Positions 46,263 to 55,028 of a stretch of 64,000 nucleotides of DNA are shown one piece after another. Source of the stretch: Bartonella ancashensis (GTDB lineage: Bacteria > Pseudomonadota > Alphaproteobacteria > Rhizobiales > Rhizobiaceae); assembly GCF_001281405.1 (NCBI RefSeq), contig NZ_CP010401.1, positions 97,501-161,500 on the forward strand. The letters are read 5' to 3'. Both the position numbers and the translations under genes were made by a program. How positions within the stretch are numbered: position 1 is the first letter of the stretch; the number at the start of each line of letters is the position of its first letter. The notes beneath the pieces were generated by a model. The model worked only from the letters and a program-made list of their open reading frames with translations. It was not told the origin of the DNA and searched no databases.

Positions 46263-47633
46263 CTACCGAATTGCAACCATAAGATCATCTAACATTTTGC
46301 CAATCGTACTAAGAATACGCGTTGTCGCTGCGTATGCTTGCTCCAATTGCAACATAACTGCCATCTCATCATCTGTATTAACGCCCGTTTCATTGGATAA
46401 TGCCTCAGCAGCACGCGCAAACATTGTTCTTTGATATTTCGCATTTTTATCTGCATCTGCACGTAGGCCTTCAAGCCAACTCACTGAATTTTTACTAAAA
46501 CTCATCAAAGATTGTGACGAAGACAGCCCCGTATCAGAGCCAAATTCTCTCTCTTTATCAAAAGCATCAACTAGTGATTGAATATCTTTACCAAAGTGTT
46601 CCGGGCCACCACCTTCTGTCTTGCTATCAAACAGGGGATTAAGCTTAATCCGCCCCGATAAACCTGCAAGAGAACCTATCTGACCTTCTGGCATATCACC
46701 ATCTAAAAATAAAGAAGGAGGACCAGAAAATATTGACATCAAGGCATTGGCTGTTTCATCCAATTGCTTTTGATATTGTGGTGCTATTTCATCACGAGAC
46801 TTTAAAAGACCACCGATATTGCCACTTCCATTTGGATCCATAAAAGATGAATGACCTAAAGGAACACCATCAATAAAAACTTGCTTTCCTGAAACACCGG
46901 CTGGCAAAGACGTACTCGATTGAAACGTCACTTTACGTGGATTTTTGTCATATAGTGTACTGCCATCCATACCATAGATACTTGTACTTCCATCAGAATG
47001 GCTTACTGTATTGATACCAATTTCTTGAGATAACTCTTTTAAAACGGCATCACGTTGATCCATATAGCTATATGCATCTCGACCTGAATTTTTTTCTTGG
47101 ACAACTTTTTGATCGAGTTCATGAAACCTTTGCAAAAGGGCATTAATATGGTCAACAGAATCTTGAATGTCACTATCTGCATCATTACGCAATTTTTCAA
47201 TTTCACGATTTCCCTTGTTGAGAGAATTTATCAAATCGCGTGCACGATCAACTGCAGCATCCCCAGCAGAACGCTGATCTGGATCATTTGCATAAGCTTG
47301 AAGTGCTTTTTGAAACTCACTGAGCAACTGAGAAGGTGCATGTGAATATCCATCCGCACCATGAATCTCAGATAAGCGGGTCAACCCATTTGCCAAACTA
47401 CCGGCAGCGGTAGCTTGGCTTGATTTAACTAGATAATTATCTAGCAAATATGGGTTATCATCACGACGGACGAGAACATGAACAGCTCCATTCTGCCCTG
47501 ACTCCAGATATGAAATCTTTCGAGTATAATTAGGATCTCGAGCACCAGTTATATTTTGTGCAACAACACTAAACTGACCTGTTGTTGCCTTCAAAGAATT
47601 TCGAGCTGAATTCAACGCTGAACTAAGAGTCAT
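46263..47633 (-). CDS. flgK: flagellar hook-associated protein FlgK (HAP1)
   Basis: The 456-residue protein has TLSSALNSARNSLKATTGQFSVVAQNITGARDPNYTRK at the N-terminus, the flg_bb_rod-type signature. The C-terminus SNETGVNTDDEMAVMLQLEQAYAATTRILSTIGKMLDDLM is the flg_bbr_C signature. The middle carries the ALQAYANDPDQRSAGDAA segment typical of FlgK. It lies between flgE and flgL in the usual order; a G-rich site precedes the ATG. Confidence 0.95.
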   Translation of the reverse strand: MTLSSALNSARNSLKATTGQFSVVAQNITGARDPNYTRKISYLESGQNGAVHVLVRRDDNPYLLDNYLVKSSQATAAGSLANGLTRLSEIHGADGYSHAPSQLLSEFQKALQAYANDPDQRSAGDAAVDRARDLINSLNKGNREIEKLRNDADSDIQDSVDHINALLQRFHELDQKVVQEKNSGRDAYSYMDQRDAVLKELSQEIGINTVSHSDGSTSIYGMDGSTLYDKNPRKVTFQSSTSLPAGVSGKQVFIDGVPLGHSSFMDPNGSGNIGGLLKSRDEIAPQYQKQLDETANALMSIFSGPPSLFLDGDMPEGQIGSLAGLSGRIKLNPLFDSKTEGGGPEHFGKDIQSLVDAFDKEREFGSDTGLSSSQSLMSFSKNSVSWLEGLRADADKNAKYQRTMFARAAEALSNETGVNTDDEMAVMLQLEQAYAATTRILSTIGKMLDDLMVAIR

Positions 47634-47653
47634 AGCCTCATCCCCCCTTTAAA

Positions 47654-48868
47654 TTATCGTTTTAGATTAACAATGACATCCATTAATTCAGAACCAGTTT
47701 GAAAAACTTTAGAATTAGCTGTGTAATTGCGCTGTGATTCAATCATGTCTGTTAATTCTTCACTCATATCAACATTTGAATCTTCAAGATAACCAGAATG
47801 TAACGAACCAAAGACACCATCATTGGGACGCCCTTGCATTTTAGCCCCTGTGTAAATATTTGTTTGAAAAACAGTTCCACTTAAAACAGTCAAACTTTCT
47901 GGTGACGTAACAGTAGTAACTCCTACATGCCCAATGACACGGGTTTGTCGATTGGTGTATTTGACCTGAATTTCACCATTTTTACCAAAAGAAAAATCAT
48001 CAAAAGCACCTGCTTCCATACCATTTGCTTCTGCTTCAAAGGCATAGCTATTGCCCTTCTGCGTTACCAAAGAAGCGTCTCCAACGCCTCCAAAATCAAC
48101 AACAACTTCAAAAGTCCCCGGAGGGTCTCCCCCATCATTTTCCGGTAATATTAGTTTGAAATCTGATATAGGCTCTATAAGATTGCCTTCTTTATCAAAA
48201 TTAAAGTCCGTAGTGCCAACCTTATTATCTCCATGATAAGCATCAACCGTCCATTTGTTATCGGCGGTCTTACGCATATAAAAATCGACTTGAACTTTTT
48301 TACCCTGACTATCATAAACAGTTACAGACTTCTTCTGATTATAACTTTTAGGATCATTAGGATCGATATCTCCATCCCCTAAAGCTTCCGCACTAGCGTC
48401 AAAATTTGCTTTAAAATCAATCATCGTTGTGACTTCAGGATCAAATAAATCCGTCGGGCCACCTTTAATTTGAATTCTCTCTCCTTCATCATTCAAAAGA
48501 TAATATCCAGCTGTATTACGCAGATAACCATCTTTATCACGCACGAAAGAACCTGCACGGGTTAAAAATTCATTCCCATTTTCGTCTTCAACACGAAAAA
48601 AACCATTCCCATCGATCATTGCATCACCAGAACGCCCTGTCGCACGCGCAGGACCACTGAGAGAAATATCATGACCAACATGGCTTTTTACACCACCGGG
48701 AATATATGCATAATCCCCCGAAGGCGTCACATAATTGGAAAATTGCACATTAGTACGTTTGTACCCAACTGTACCAGCATTAGAGACATTTTCTGCAACA
48801 CCAGCAAGGCGCTTTCCCTGAGCGTTCATCCCTGAAATACCCGAGTGCATCATACCGTAAATACTCAT
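47654..48868 (-). CDS. flgE: flagellar hook protein FlgE
   Basis: The 404-residue hook subunit has MSIYGMMHSGISGMNAQGKRLAGVAENVSNAGTVGYKR at the N-terminus. The middle domain includes the VTVYDSQGKKVQVDFYMRKT strand pair, and the C-terminal signature is SLHSGYLEDSNVDMSEELTDMIESQRNYTANSKVFQTGSELMDVIVNLKR. An ideal ribosome site AAGGAGGTGAG lies just before the ATG, consistent with high expression. It is the first gene after the FtcR gene and is reported as an FtcR target in Brucella. Confidence 0.97.
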   Translation of the reverse strand: MSIYGMMHSGISGMNAQGKRLAGVAENVSNAGTVGYKRTNVQFSNYVTPSGDYAYIPGGVKSHVGHDISLSGPARATGRSGDAMIDGNGFFRVEDENGNEFLTRAGSFVRDKDGYLRNTAGYYLLNDEGERIQIKGGPTDLFDPEVTTMIDFKANFDASAEALGDGDIDPNDPKSYNQKKSVTVYDSQGKKVQVDFYMRKTADNKWTVDAYHGDNKVGTTDFNFDKEGNLIEPISDFKLILPENDGGDPPGTFEVVVDFGGVGDASLVTQKGNSYAFEAEANGMEAGAFDDFSFGKNGEIQVKYTNRQTRVIGHVGVTTVTSPESLTVLSGTVFQTNIYTGAKMQGRPNDGVFGSLHSGYLEDSNVDMSEELTDMIESQRNYTANSKVFQTGSELMDVIVNLKR

Positions 48869-49102
48869 CTCACCTCCTTATATTAATGCGTCCTAGAGAC
48901 ACGTTTTAAAATTAACTTACAAACTTCTTTACAGAAACTTTCTTGCGTGAAGCTGTTGCTTAAGTAGTTTTACGAAAAATAAAGGTGATTTTTAAATTAA
49001 GGGCATATCTTCTGATGTTATTTTAACACAAGCAAATACAAAAACAGATTTTCATGAAATATTCATTAAACAAAGGTAAAAACTATATTACGTGAAGCCT
49101 AA

Positions 49103-49789
49103 TTAATTTTTGACTATTAAACTATAGCCAAGAAAACGCTTCGAATCGATAATATCGTAACCAACTTTGAATTTTAATTTTTTGCGAAGTTTACTTATAT
49201 GGCTTTCAATGACATTTTCTTCAATAGTATCATCAAAAACACCATAGACAGCGTTGAATATTTGAGTCTTATTGACACGCCGTCCAAAATTAGAAGCAAG
49301 ATATTCAAGAATACGCCTCTCACGACGAGGTAACGGAAAGTCTACCTCGTTAATACGTGGATCACGTCCATCATTAAAAACGCTAATAGGCCCAACTCTC
49401 ACTGCAGCATCAATGCCGCGGACATCCCCTCCCATACGGCGACGAATAGCAGCAATTCGTGCTAAAATTTCGCGAACATGAATGGGTTTACGCAAAACAT
49501 CATCAATACCCGCTTGAAACAATTCTATCGTATGATCAAGCAAATTGATCTCTGTCATAGCCAATACGGGCACAGAACTATAAAATCTGATTTCCTTAGG
49601 AAGTTCAATCTGGTTTTTGCAGCTACCCAATAAGACTGCTTCAATTGAAGAAACCTCATTACTTGAAGCCTTAGAAATCCACTCACTAAAATCAGTAGAT
49701 GAGAGACCTGTCGTTGCAACACCTTCTTGAGAAAAAAGTGCAGCATAGCCATCCGTCACCAATCTACGGTCATCTACGACAACTATCAT
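49103..49789 (-). CDS. ftcR: flagellar transcriptional regulator FtcR (OmpR-type, orphan)
   Basis: The 228-residue protein has an N-terminal receiver-like domain (MIVVVDDRRLVTDGYAALF) and a C-terminal winged-helix DNA-binding domain (RRERRILEYLASNFGRRVNKTQIFNAVYGV, ENVIESHISKLRKKLKF). The lysine of the receiver (LRKPIHVREIL) is present. Where the phosphorylated Asp is expected the sequence reads VLLGSCKN, so the acceptor seems to be missing. AGGGGGAAAC precedes the chosen start at 49789. In Brucella FtcR drives flgE and other flagellar genes; here it stands next to flgE in the same way. Confidence 0.88.
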   Translation of the reverse strand: MIVVVDDRRLVTDGYAALFSQEGVATTGLSSTDFSEWISKASSNEVSSIEAVLLGSCKNQIELPKEIRFYSSVPVLAMTEINLLDHTIELFQAGIDDVLRKPIHVREILARIAAIRRRMGGDVRGIDAAVRVGPISVFNDGRDPRINEVDFPLPRRERRILEYLASNFGRRVNKTQIFNAVYGVFDDTIEENVIESHISKLRKKLKFKVGYDIIDSKRFLGYSLIVKN

Positions 49790-50019
49790 TGATAGTTTCC
49801 CCCTCGAAAACATAAATCGTGTGTGCGACCCAAACCCCGCACCACTTACAACTTTCTTACTATAACTTTAATTTCTATAAAAAAACAAGTTATTTTTCTA
49901 ATTTATTATCCATAAATATTATACCTATACTATAAATTAGACATTTTTTCTTTGGTGAACAATTTATAGTTGCAAGTAACATAATCAAAAAATACCATTT
50001 TTATCAGAAATACATTAGT

Positions 50020-50583
50020 TTAATCTTTACAGAAAGATTTGGAATTAGCGGTCCACTTACCAAAACCACTAGCAACCATATTATGGATAACGCGGCAAAC
50101 ATAACGCTTTTGAGCTGGATCATTATTAGGGCCTGCATGATACCGTGCAACGGCCATTGTCCAACTCCCCTCCCTTTTGTGTAAAATTTGCAGAAAACGT
50201 GCTGCATAATCTACATTTTCACGTGGTTGAAACATTTCTTCGACAGAAGAAAAATGCAACCCGTGATAATAATGATTAATTTGCATACATCCTATGTCAA
50301 TTAATCTGATGCCACGACGCCGAGCATTTTTAAACAGAATCACCCCTTCTGCACGTGTTTTAGCAAAAACAGCACGGCCATCAATATTCAATGCATAAGG
50401 CTGGAGAGATTCTTTGTGACCTGTTTCTGTCAACCCAACAGCATAAAGAATGCCTAAAGGAACACCATAGCGCTTAGAAGCATTGATCATTTCTGCTTCA
50501 CATGCATTTTCAGCTGCAAAACCACTGAATGCGATGAAATTATACAAACAGACGGTGAGAACTACGCGGATAAGCATCTTCAT
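50020..50583 (-). CDS. lytic transglycosylase of the flagellar cluster (SLT domain)
   Basis: The 187-residue exported protein has a signal peptide (residues 1-24, ending GFAA). A small SLT lysozyme-like domain follows: catalytic Glu in YAVGLTETGHKE near residue 55, then DIGCMQINHYYHG, NVDYAARFLQIL and WTMAVARYHAGPNND. It probably opens peptidoglycan for the flagellar rod. It overlaps the 3' end of fliK by 44 bases, so expression is coupled. Four cysteines sit near the ends. It is likely the counterpart of the transglycosylase at the same place in Brucella. Confidence 0.88.
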   Translation of the reverse strand: MKMLIRVVLTVCLYNFIAFSGFAAENACEAEMINASKRYGVPLGILYAVGLTETGHKESLQPYALNIDGRAVFAKTRAEGVILFKNARRRGIRLIDIGCMQINHYYHGLHFSSVEEMFQPRENVDYAARFLQILHKREGSWTMAVARYHAGPNNDPAQKRYVCRVIHNMVASGFGKWTANSKSFCKD

Positions 50584-51655
50584 GCAAAGGCTCTATTAAC
50601 AGTGAATCTTCCAATAAAAACTGTTTAAAAAATTGTTTTGATCCGTTGTGTCTACCTTGATCATTGCGGTCAAATGCTTGACGCTGTCCATCAAAATTTT
50701 GTTGATTATAACCCTGACCTAACCCTTGCCCTACCTGTATTAGCTGGTTTTCTGAAATAGATTTATCAACGATAGTTACCAATGAGCGTATACCATCTCG
50801 GGCATGCACTTTTTCTAAAATACGCATCAACATTTGCTGATTATCAGCTAGGAGACGTGCTGTTTCCTGACGCTGAACTTGTAATTCAATATGCAACCCT
50901 TGTGTTGTCATCCGTAACTTTGCGTCAATCGTTCCAAGCTCACCTGGTGTTAACTTCAAATGCAAAAGCTGCACAGAACCAACCTTTTTATTTAAAGTAA
51001 TCTGAACATCATTCAATGGACTGAGAAAATTTTTCTTTCCTGCCTTTAAAGAAAGTTTATCTCCTATCTTCAAATTATCAAGCGATTGAGAATGTCCCAT
51101 TGTATGAGAATGCCCTACTTCTGCATCAAAGCGAACTACTAAGGGATCATTGCTTTGTGCAGAATTATGCGTAAAACGATCCAAAAGTTTTTGAGATTGC
51201 AGATCCTGCTTTACTTCCCTTTTTTGAACCGCTTCTTCATCCACATCCACCTGTTGTATACCGTTAATCCATTGATTAGTTTTTTCATCCTTTATGAAAC
51301 CTGGATCATTTTCACCATTTACAAACGCACTTAATTTTTCTTCAATTTTATCTTGTTGCATCAATTTTTGAACCAAACATACAGAATTAATCTCTCGTTG
51401 ATGGAGAAAATCCTTCTGGCACTCTAAATGCTTCTTTTTTTCTTTAAGGATCTCTATGCTCTCTCTCTCTTGCTCTTCTTCTGTTTGTATAAGTAAGGAG
51501 TCTTCGCTGGCGTTCTCCTGACCCTTATTAACTAAAGTTTCAAATTTTCCGCGCATCTCATCGCTTATATCTTCATCAAATTGAGTTTGCCCCTTACCCA
51601 ATATAGGCGATACGGAAGAAAAGAGATCCTGCAACTTATCTGCATTAATCATCAC
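50540..51655 (-). CDS. fliK: flagellar hook-length control protein FliK (MotD-like)
   Basis: The 371-residue protein has a low-complexity, charged N-terminal half with several heptad-like stretches (LLIQTEEEQERESIEILKEKKKHLE). A Flg_hook domain follows near residues 240-310: VQLLHLKLTPGELGTIDAKLRMTTQGLHIELQV. This is the FliK arrangement; in Sinorhizobium the gene in this place is called motD. It overlaps motC by four bases at its start and the transglycosylase gene at its end. Confidence 0.85.
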   Translation of the reverse strand: MMINADKLQDLFSSVSPILGKGQTQFDEDISDEMRGKFETLVNKGQENASEDSLLIQTEEEQERESIEILKEKKKHLECQKDFLHQREINSVCLVQKLMQQDKIEEKLSAFVNGENDPGFIKDEKTNQWINGIQQVDVDEEAVQKREVKQDLQSQKLLDRFTHNSAQSNDPLVVRFDAEVGHSHTMGHSQSLDNLKIGDKLSLKAGKKNFLSPLNDVQITLNKKVGSVQLLHLKLTPGELGTIDAKLRMTTQGLHIELQVQRQETARLLADNQQMLMRILEKVHARDGIRSLVTIVDKSISENQLIQVGQGLGQGYNQQNFDGQRQAFDRNDQGRHNGSKQFFKQFLLEDSLLIEPLHEDAYPRSSHRLFV

Positions 51656-52998
51656 ATCTTGTCTCCCAATGATTGATCAATAATATTGATCTTTTCTTGT
51701 GTCTTCTCGATAAACTGATCCGTCTCTGCCATAACAGGCAAGATATTATTATTTTTTTCTTCAATAGATCTCCCTAGCCTTATTAATATCTCTTCACGAG
51801 GAGAAGAGTGAGCAGCAACTTGTTTTTCGATCTCTCCCTGAGTATCTGACAAAGCAAAGGAAACTCTATTTGCCACATTTTGCGCGGCACTCAGCAACAA
51901 GCAATCTCTTTCTGACACCCCTTCACAAGAAACTTCTTGCAACATTCGCGCAGCTTCTTCTGCTGATGTTGAACCAGCCAAACTCGCTGCATAATAGAGG
52001 CGAATAGACATATCATTCATGCTCAAATCGCGTGCCAATGTTAAAGCTCTTTGAGTCGTTAAATGAACTCTTTCCATACGTGCATCGAGTAATGCTGTAC
52101 GACTAATATCCGTATACGTCGCCAATTGAACCATTTTTGGAGCATATGAAATCAAAGTCTCTAATTGTTCATCATTTAATTTTTTATCGATGTTGGAAAC
52201 CGCAATTCTAAATTCACGCCAGAAATAAGGAGAATACGGTGATTTTTTAAATCTATATCTATAATTACGGACTAATAAAGTTAACAGATCTATATCACCA
52301 AGTGTTGCGGCAACCTTTATTTCACTGCGAATTGCACTCTCCTCAAATAAGGTACCTACGGCAAGAAGTCTTACCTGATCCAATTTTTTCATGGCTAAAA
52401 CTGAATCTCTTTCAAGTGTATTCACTATAGTGGAAAGAATGATAGAAAGAAATAAAGCAGGAGGTAACGATTGAAGACTTTCATCACCCACATCTTCAAA
52501 GGCCCTTAAAAATTCTCCTCTTTTATAAGATGCATAAGCTAAAGCACCCTTTATCATATTTTGAGGAATTTTCTTTTCTGCCTTGTTTTCTAAGATCATC
52601 TTTACAGCTTGGGGATTTCCTCCATTAAAAAGATAGATCAATAATGCGTGAAGATTGCTCTCATTTTGCCAAATATTGGCGTCAAAAGTCAAAAACTCTT
52701 CTCCAATTTCTTTTAAAAGAGCTCCCTGTTTTTGCAATGCTCCTTCTTGGCCTAATACAACTTGATCCTGCAAACTTTGCAATGAACGAACAAGCTGAAC
52801 GGGTCGGGATAAAGCAGTATCTGATACAGATGATGAGGATACTGCTGAAGAAACTTCTACTTGAGCCACCAAAAGCCTATTCTCTTTTGTATGATCCACT
52901 CGTTTTTCTCCATACGAAGACGCTCCTCCCCCCCGCAGAAAAATTCCCTGAGTAACAGCAATAAAAAGGAAAAATTTACATATTTTTTTCGTTATCAT
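51652..52998 (-). CDS. motC: motility protein MotC
   Basis: The 448-residue periplasmic protein begins with a signal peptide (KKICKFFLFIAVTQGIFLRGGGA). It matches the rhizobial MotC pattern with PVQLVRSLQSLQDQVVLGQ near residue 70 and FDANIWQNESNLHALLIYLFNGGNPQAVKMIL. Predominantly helical repeats resemble a TPR/HEAT-type solenoid. MotC stabilises MotB in Sinorhizobium meliloti. It overlaps motB and fliK by four bases each (ATGA), so motB-motC-fliK is one coupled operon. Confidence 0.9.
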   Translation of the reverse strand: MITKKICKFFLFIAVTQGIFLRGGGASSYGEKRVDHTKENRLLVAQVEVSSAVSSSSVSDTALSRPVQLVRSLQSLQDQVVLGQEGALQKQGALLKEIGEEFLTFDANIWQNESNLHALLIYLFNGGNPQAVKMILENKAEKKIPQNMIKGALAYASYKRGEFLRAFEDVGDESLQSLPPALFLSIILSTIVNTLERDSVLAMKKLDQVRLLAVGTLFEESAIRSEIKVAATLGDIDLLTLLVRNYRYRFKKSPYSPYFWREFRIAVSNIDKKLNDEQLETLISYAPKMVQLATYTDISRTALLDARMERVHLTTQRALTLARDLSMNDMSIRLYYAASLAGSTSAEEAARMLQEVSCEGVSERDCLLLSAAQNVANRVSFALSDTQGEIEKQVAAHSSPREEILIRLGRSIEEKNNNILPVMAETDQFIEKTQEKINIIDQSLGDKM

Positions 52999-54143
52999 GG
53001 TGCAACTTTTCCCTCTGGAAGCGGAATTTTTTGTGCTGGACTTTTAACTGCAGCATCAGCTTCCTGAATCCGTTCACTCTCTGAAAATTTTACCAAAATG
53101 GATATACGCCGATTTTCAGCAGCAAATGGATCTTGTTGATTTTTTAGCTTTCTATCTGCGTACCCTTCAATGCGCAAAACTCGTCTTTCATCTAAACCAC
53201 CCCGCACTAGCATATAGTAAGACATCTGCGCTCGCGCTGTTGAGAGTTGCCAATTATCATAAGTAGAGTGACGATAAGGTCGAGCATCAGTATGACCGCC
53301 AACGATAACATCTCCCTCATGTTTTCCAATAATTTTTGCTACATTACCGATAATTTCAACCATCTCTGCTGTGGGGACAGAAGAACCAATCTTGAACATT
53401 TCACCTTGAGATTGATCCATCAATTCAATCATTACTCCTTCGCTGACTAAATCAACAGAAGCGCGCACAGGATAATCATCGCCCATCTCTTTTACGAGAT
53501 CTACTAATTCATTTGCAAAACCACGCTCTTTTTTGGAAGCTAAACTATTCTGCATTTCTCCTTCCTGTTGTGTCCCTTTTTCAACAAGGGAAGGATCAGA
53601 AACAACATGCTGTTTCCAATAGTTCAAAGAAAATGGCTCACCATAACTACCCCACATCTCAATACCATCACGTGGCTCTCCACTACCTTCTTCTCCTACG
53701 GCCTCACTTTTGATTTCTTTATTGATAGAATTCTGCATGATTTGGTGTGTCTGAATAATCTTCTCTAATCCCGCATAGGGATCACGCATTAATTTTGCTT
53801 CTTCTCCGGTATTGAATCGACCATTTTCCAAGCTCTCTTCTTCGCTTTTTTGATTTACAGAACCTTGCGTATCACCCTTGCTATCACTTTGCTTAACATC
53901 ACGCTTACTTGTGTCATGATCAACCAACTTAATTGGGTTAAAATAGTTTGCAATAACGGCCTTTGCTTTTTCATCTTTGATGTTTACTAGCCACATCACA
54001 AGAAAAAGTGCCATCATTGCTGTCATGAAATCAGCATACGCAATTTTCCAAACACCACCATGATGATCATCATTATTATCGTGCCCTCCACGACGAACGA
54101 TAACAATTTCTGAATGAGGATGTTGCGGATCACCTGATTTCAC
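52995..54143 (-). CDS. motB: flagellar motor stator protein MotB
   Basis: The 382-residue protein has an N-terminal cytoplasmic part rich in His/Asp (RRGGHDNNDDHHGG). The single membrane helix WKIAYADFMTAMMALFLVMWL follows, with the proton-binding aspartate near residue 37. The C-terminal OmpA-like peptidoglycan domain has VIVGGHTDARPYR, WQLSTARAQMSYYMLVRGG and AAENRRISILVKF. The middle 100-residue linker is long, as in rhizobial MotB. It overlaps the FliH-like gene and motC by four bases each. Confidence 0.95.
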   Translation of the reverse strand: MKSGDPQHPHSEIVIVRRGGHDNNDDHHGGVWKIAYADFMTAMMALFLVMWLVNIKDEKAKAVIANYFNPIKLVDHDTSKRDVKQSDSKGDTQGSVNQKSEEESLENGRFNTGEEAKLMRDPYAGLEKIIQTHQIMQNSINKEIKSEAVGEEGSGEPRDGIEMWGSYGEPFSLNYWKQHVVSDPSLVEKGTQQEGEMQNSLASKKERGFANELVDLVKEMGDDYPVRASVDLVSEGVMIELMDQSQGEMFKIGSSVPTAEMVEIIGNVAKIIGKHEGDVIVGGHTDARPYRHSTYDNWQLSTARAQMSYYMLVRGGLDERRVLRIEGYADRKLKNQQDPFAAENRRISILVKFSESERIQEADAAVKSPAQKIPLPEGKVAP

Positions 54144-55006
54144 TGAATCAACTCCTGCAATGTTGTCAATAATGAGGAAAGCTGTGTAGTGATGACTGTC
54201 TCATCACGACGCAAGCGTATCTCCGTACTGTCAGTCGGCTGAAATTTAAATTGGGAAGAATTAAATCCTTTTTGCTTTTTTAGTTGTTCAAGAAGTTTTT
54301 CATTGCCTTCAAGAATAAGAGGATGCTTTGCATCAACAGCCTGTTTTGCTACTTCTTCAGCAAAATTCTGCAATATTTCATTTGTCATTTTTTTACCAAC
54401 AATAACAGAAAGAATTTGTACAACATCTTGAGCAATCTCTTGACGTAAAGATGAAAAATCTCCTGTTAATTGATGACTTATACGGTCCCCTAGAGCTACA
54501 ACCGCATTTTGTTGGATCTCCTCAAGAGCTTGTGCATGCTCCTCCTCCATACGCTTCTTTTCAACTGAAAAATCTGTTTGTAACTTTTCTGTTATTTCTT
54601 TTACTGCCTGATCGACAGCTTCTTTTTGAATTACATCAGAAACATTAATATCTTTAGAAATAGGAGAGTTCTTAAGTGACAAAAAGTCTGTCATTCTCTC
54701 TTCCAAAACTGCATCATTGATCAATGATGATGCCTTTTGCATGTCATCATCATACATAATCTCTTTCTTATCCTTGAGAGGTAAAATAGCTGTTCCTTGA
54801 TCCCCAAAAGAAAAATCACTTAAACGAGAAGAAAGAGGAACTACACCACCATATTCTTTTTCACTTCCATAACTGGATAAAAAAACATCTTCTTCTTTAT
54901 CAACAATACAAGTTGGCGAAAAATCATTCAAAAAAGAAAAAAGTTGCGGACCTACTTTTCCCTGAAACACGTCACTTGTCTTTTCCATTTTATTCTTCAC
55001 ATCCAT
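54140..55006 (-). CDS. FliH-like flagellar protein
   Basis: I recognise this 288-residue protein only by place and shape. The last 150 residues are a long coiled-coil segment (AVKEITEKLQTDFSVEKKRMEEEHAQALEEI). A FliH/V-ATPase E-subunit-like domain follows, including FSSLRQEIAQDVVQILSVIVGKKM and a C-terminal QFKFQPTDSTEIRLRRDETVIT. The N-terminal 110 residues are acidic and apparently disordered. It lies between fliF and motB, where a FliH-type stator of the export ATPase would be needed, and overlaps motB by four bases. Confidence 0.65.
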   Translation of the reverse strand: MDVKNKMEKTSDVFQGKVGPQLFSFLNDFSPTCIVDKEEDVFLSSYGSEKEYGGVVPLSSRLSDFSFGDQGTAILPLKDKKEIMYDDDMQKASSLINDAVLEERMTDFLSLKNSPISKDINVSDVIQKEAVDQAVKEITEKLQTDFSVEKKRMEEEHAQALEEIQQNAVVALGDRISHQLTGDFSSLRQEIAQDVVQILSVIVGKKMTNEILQNFAEEVAKQAVDAKHPLILEGNEKLLEQLKKQKGFNSSQFKFQPTDSTEIRLRRDETVITTQLSSLLTTLQELIQ

Positions 55007-55028
55007 TTAATGAGATGCCCCCATCAAT

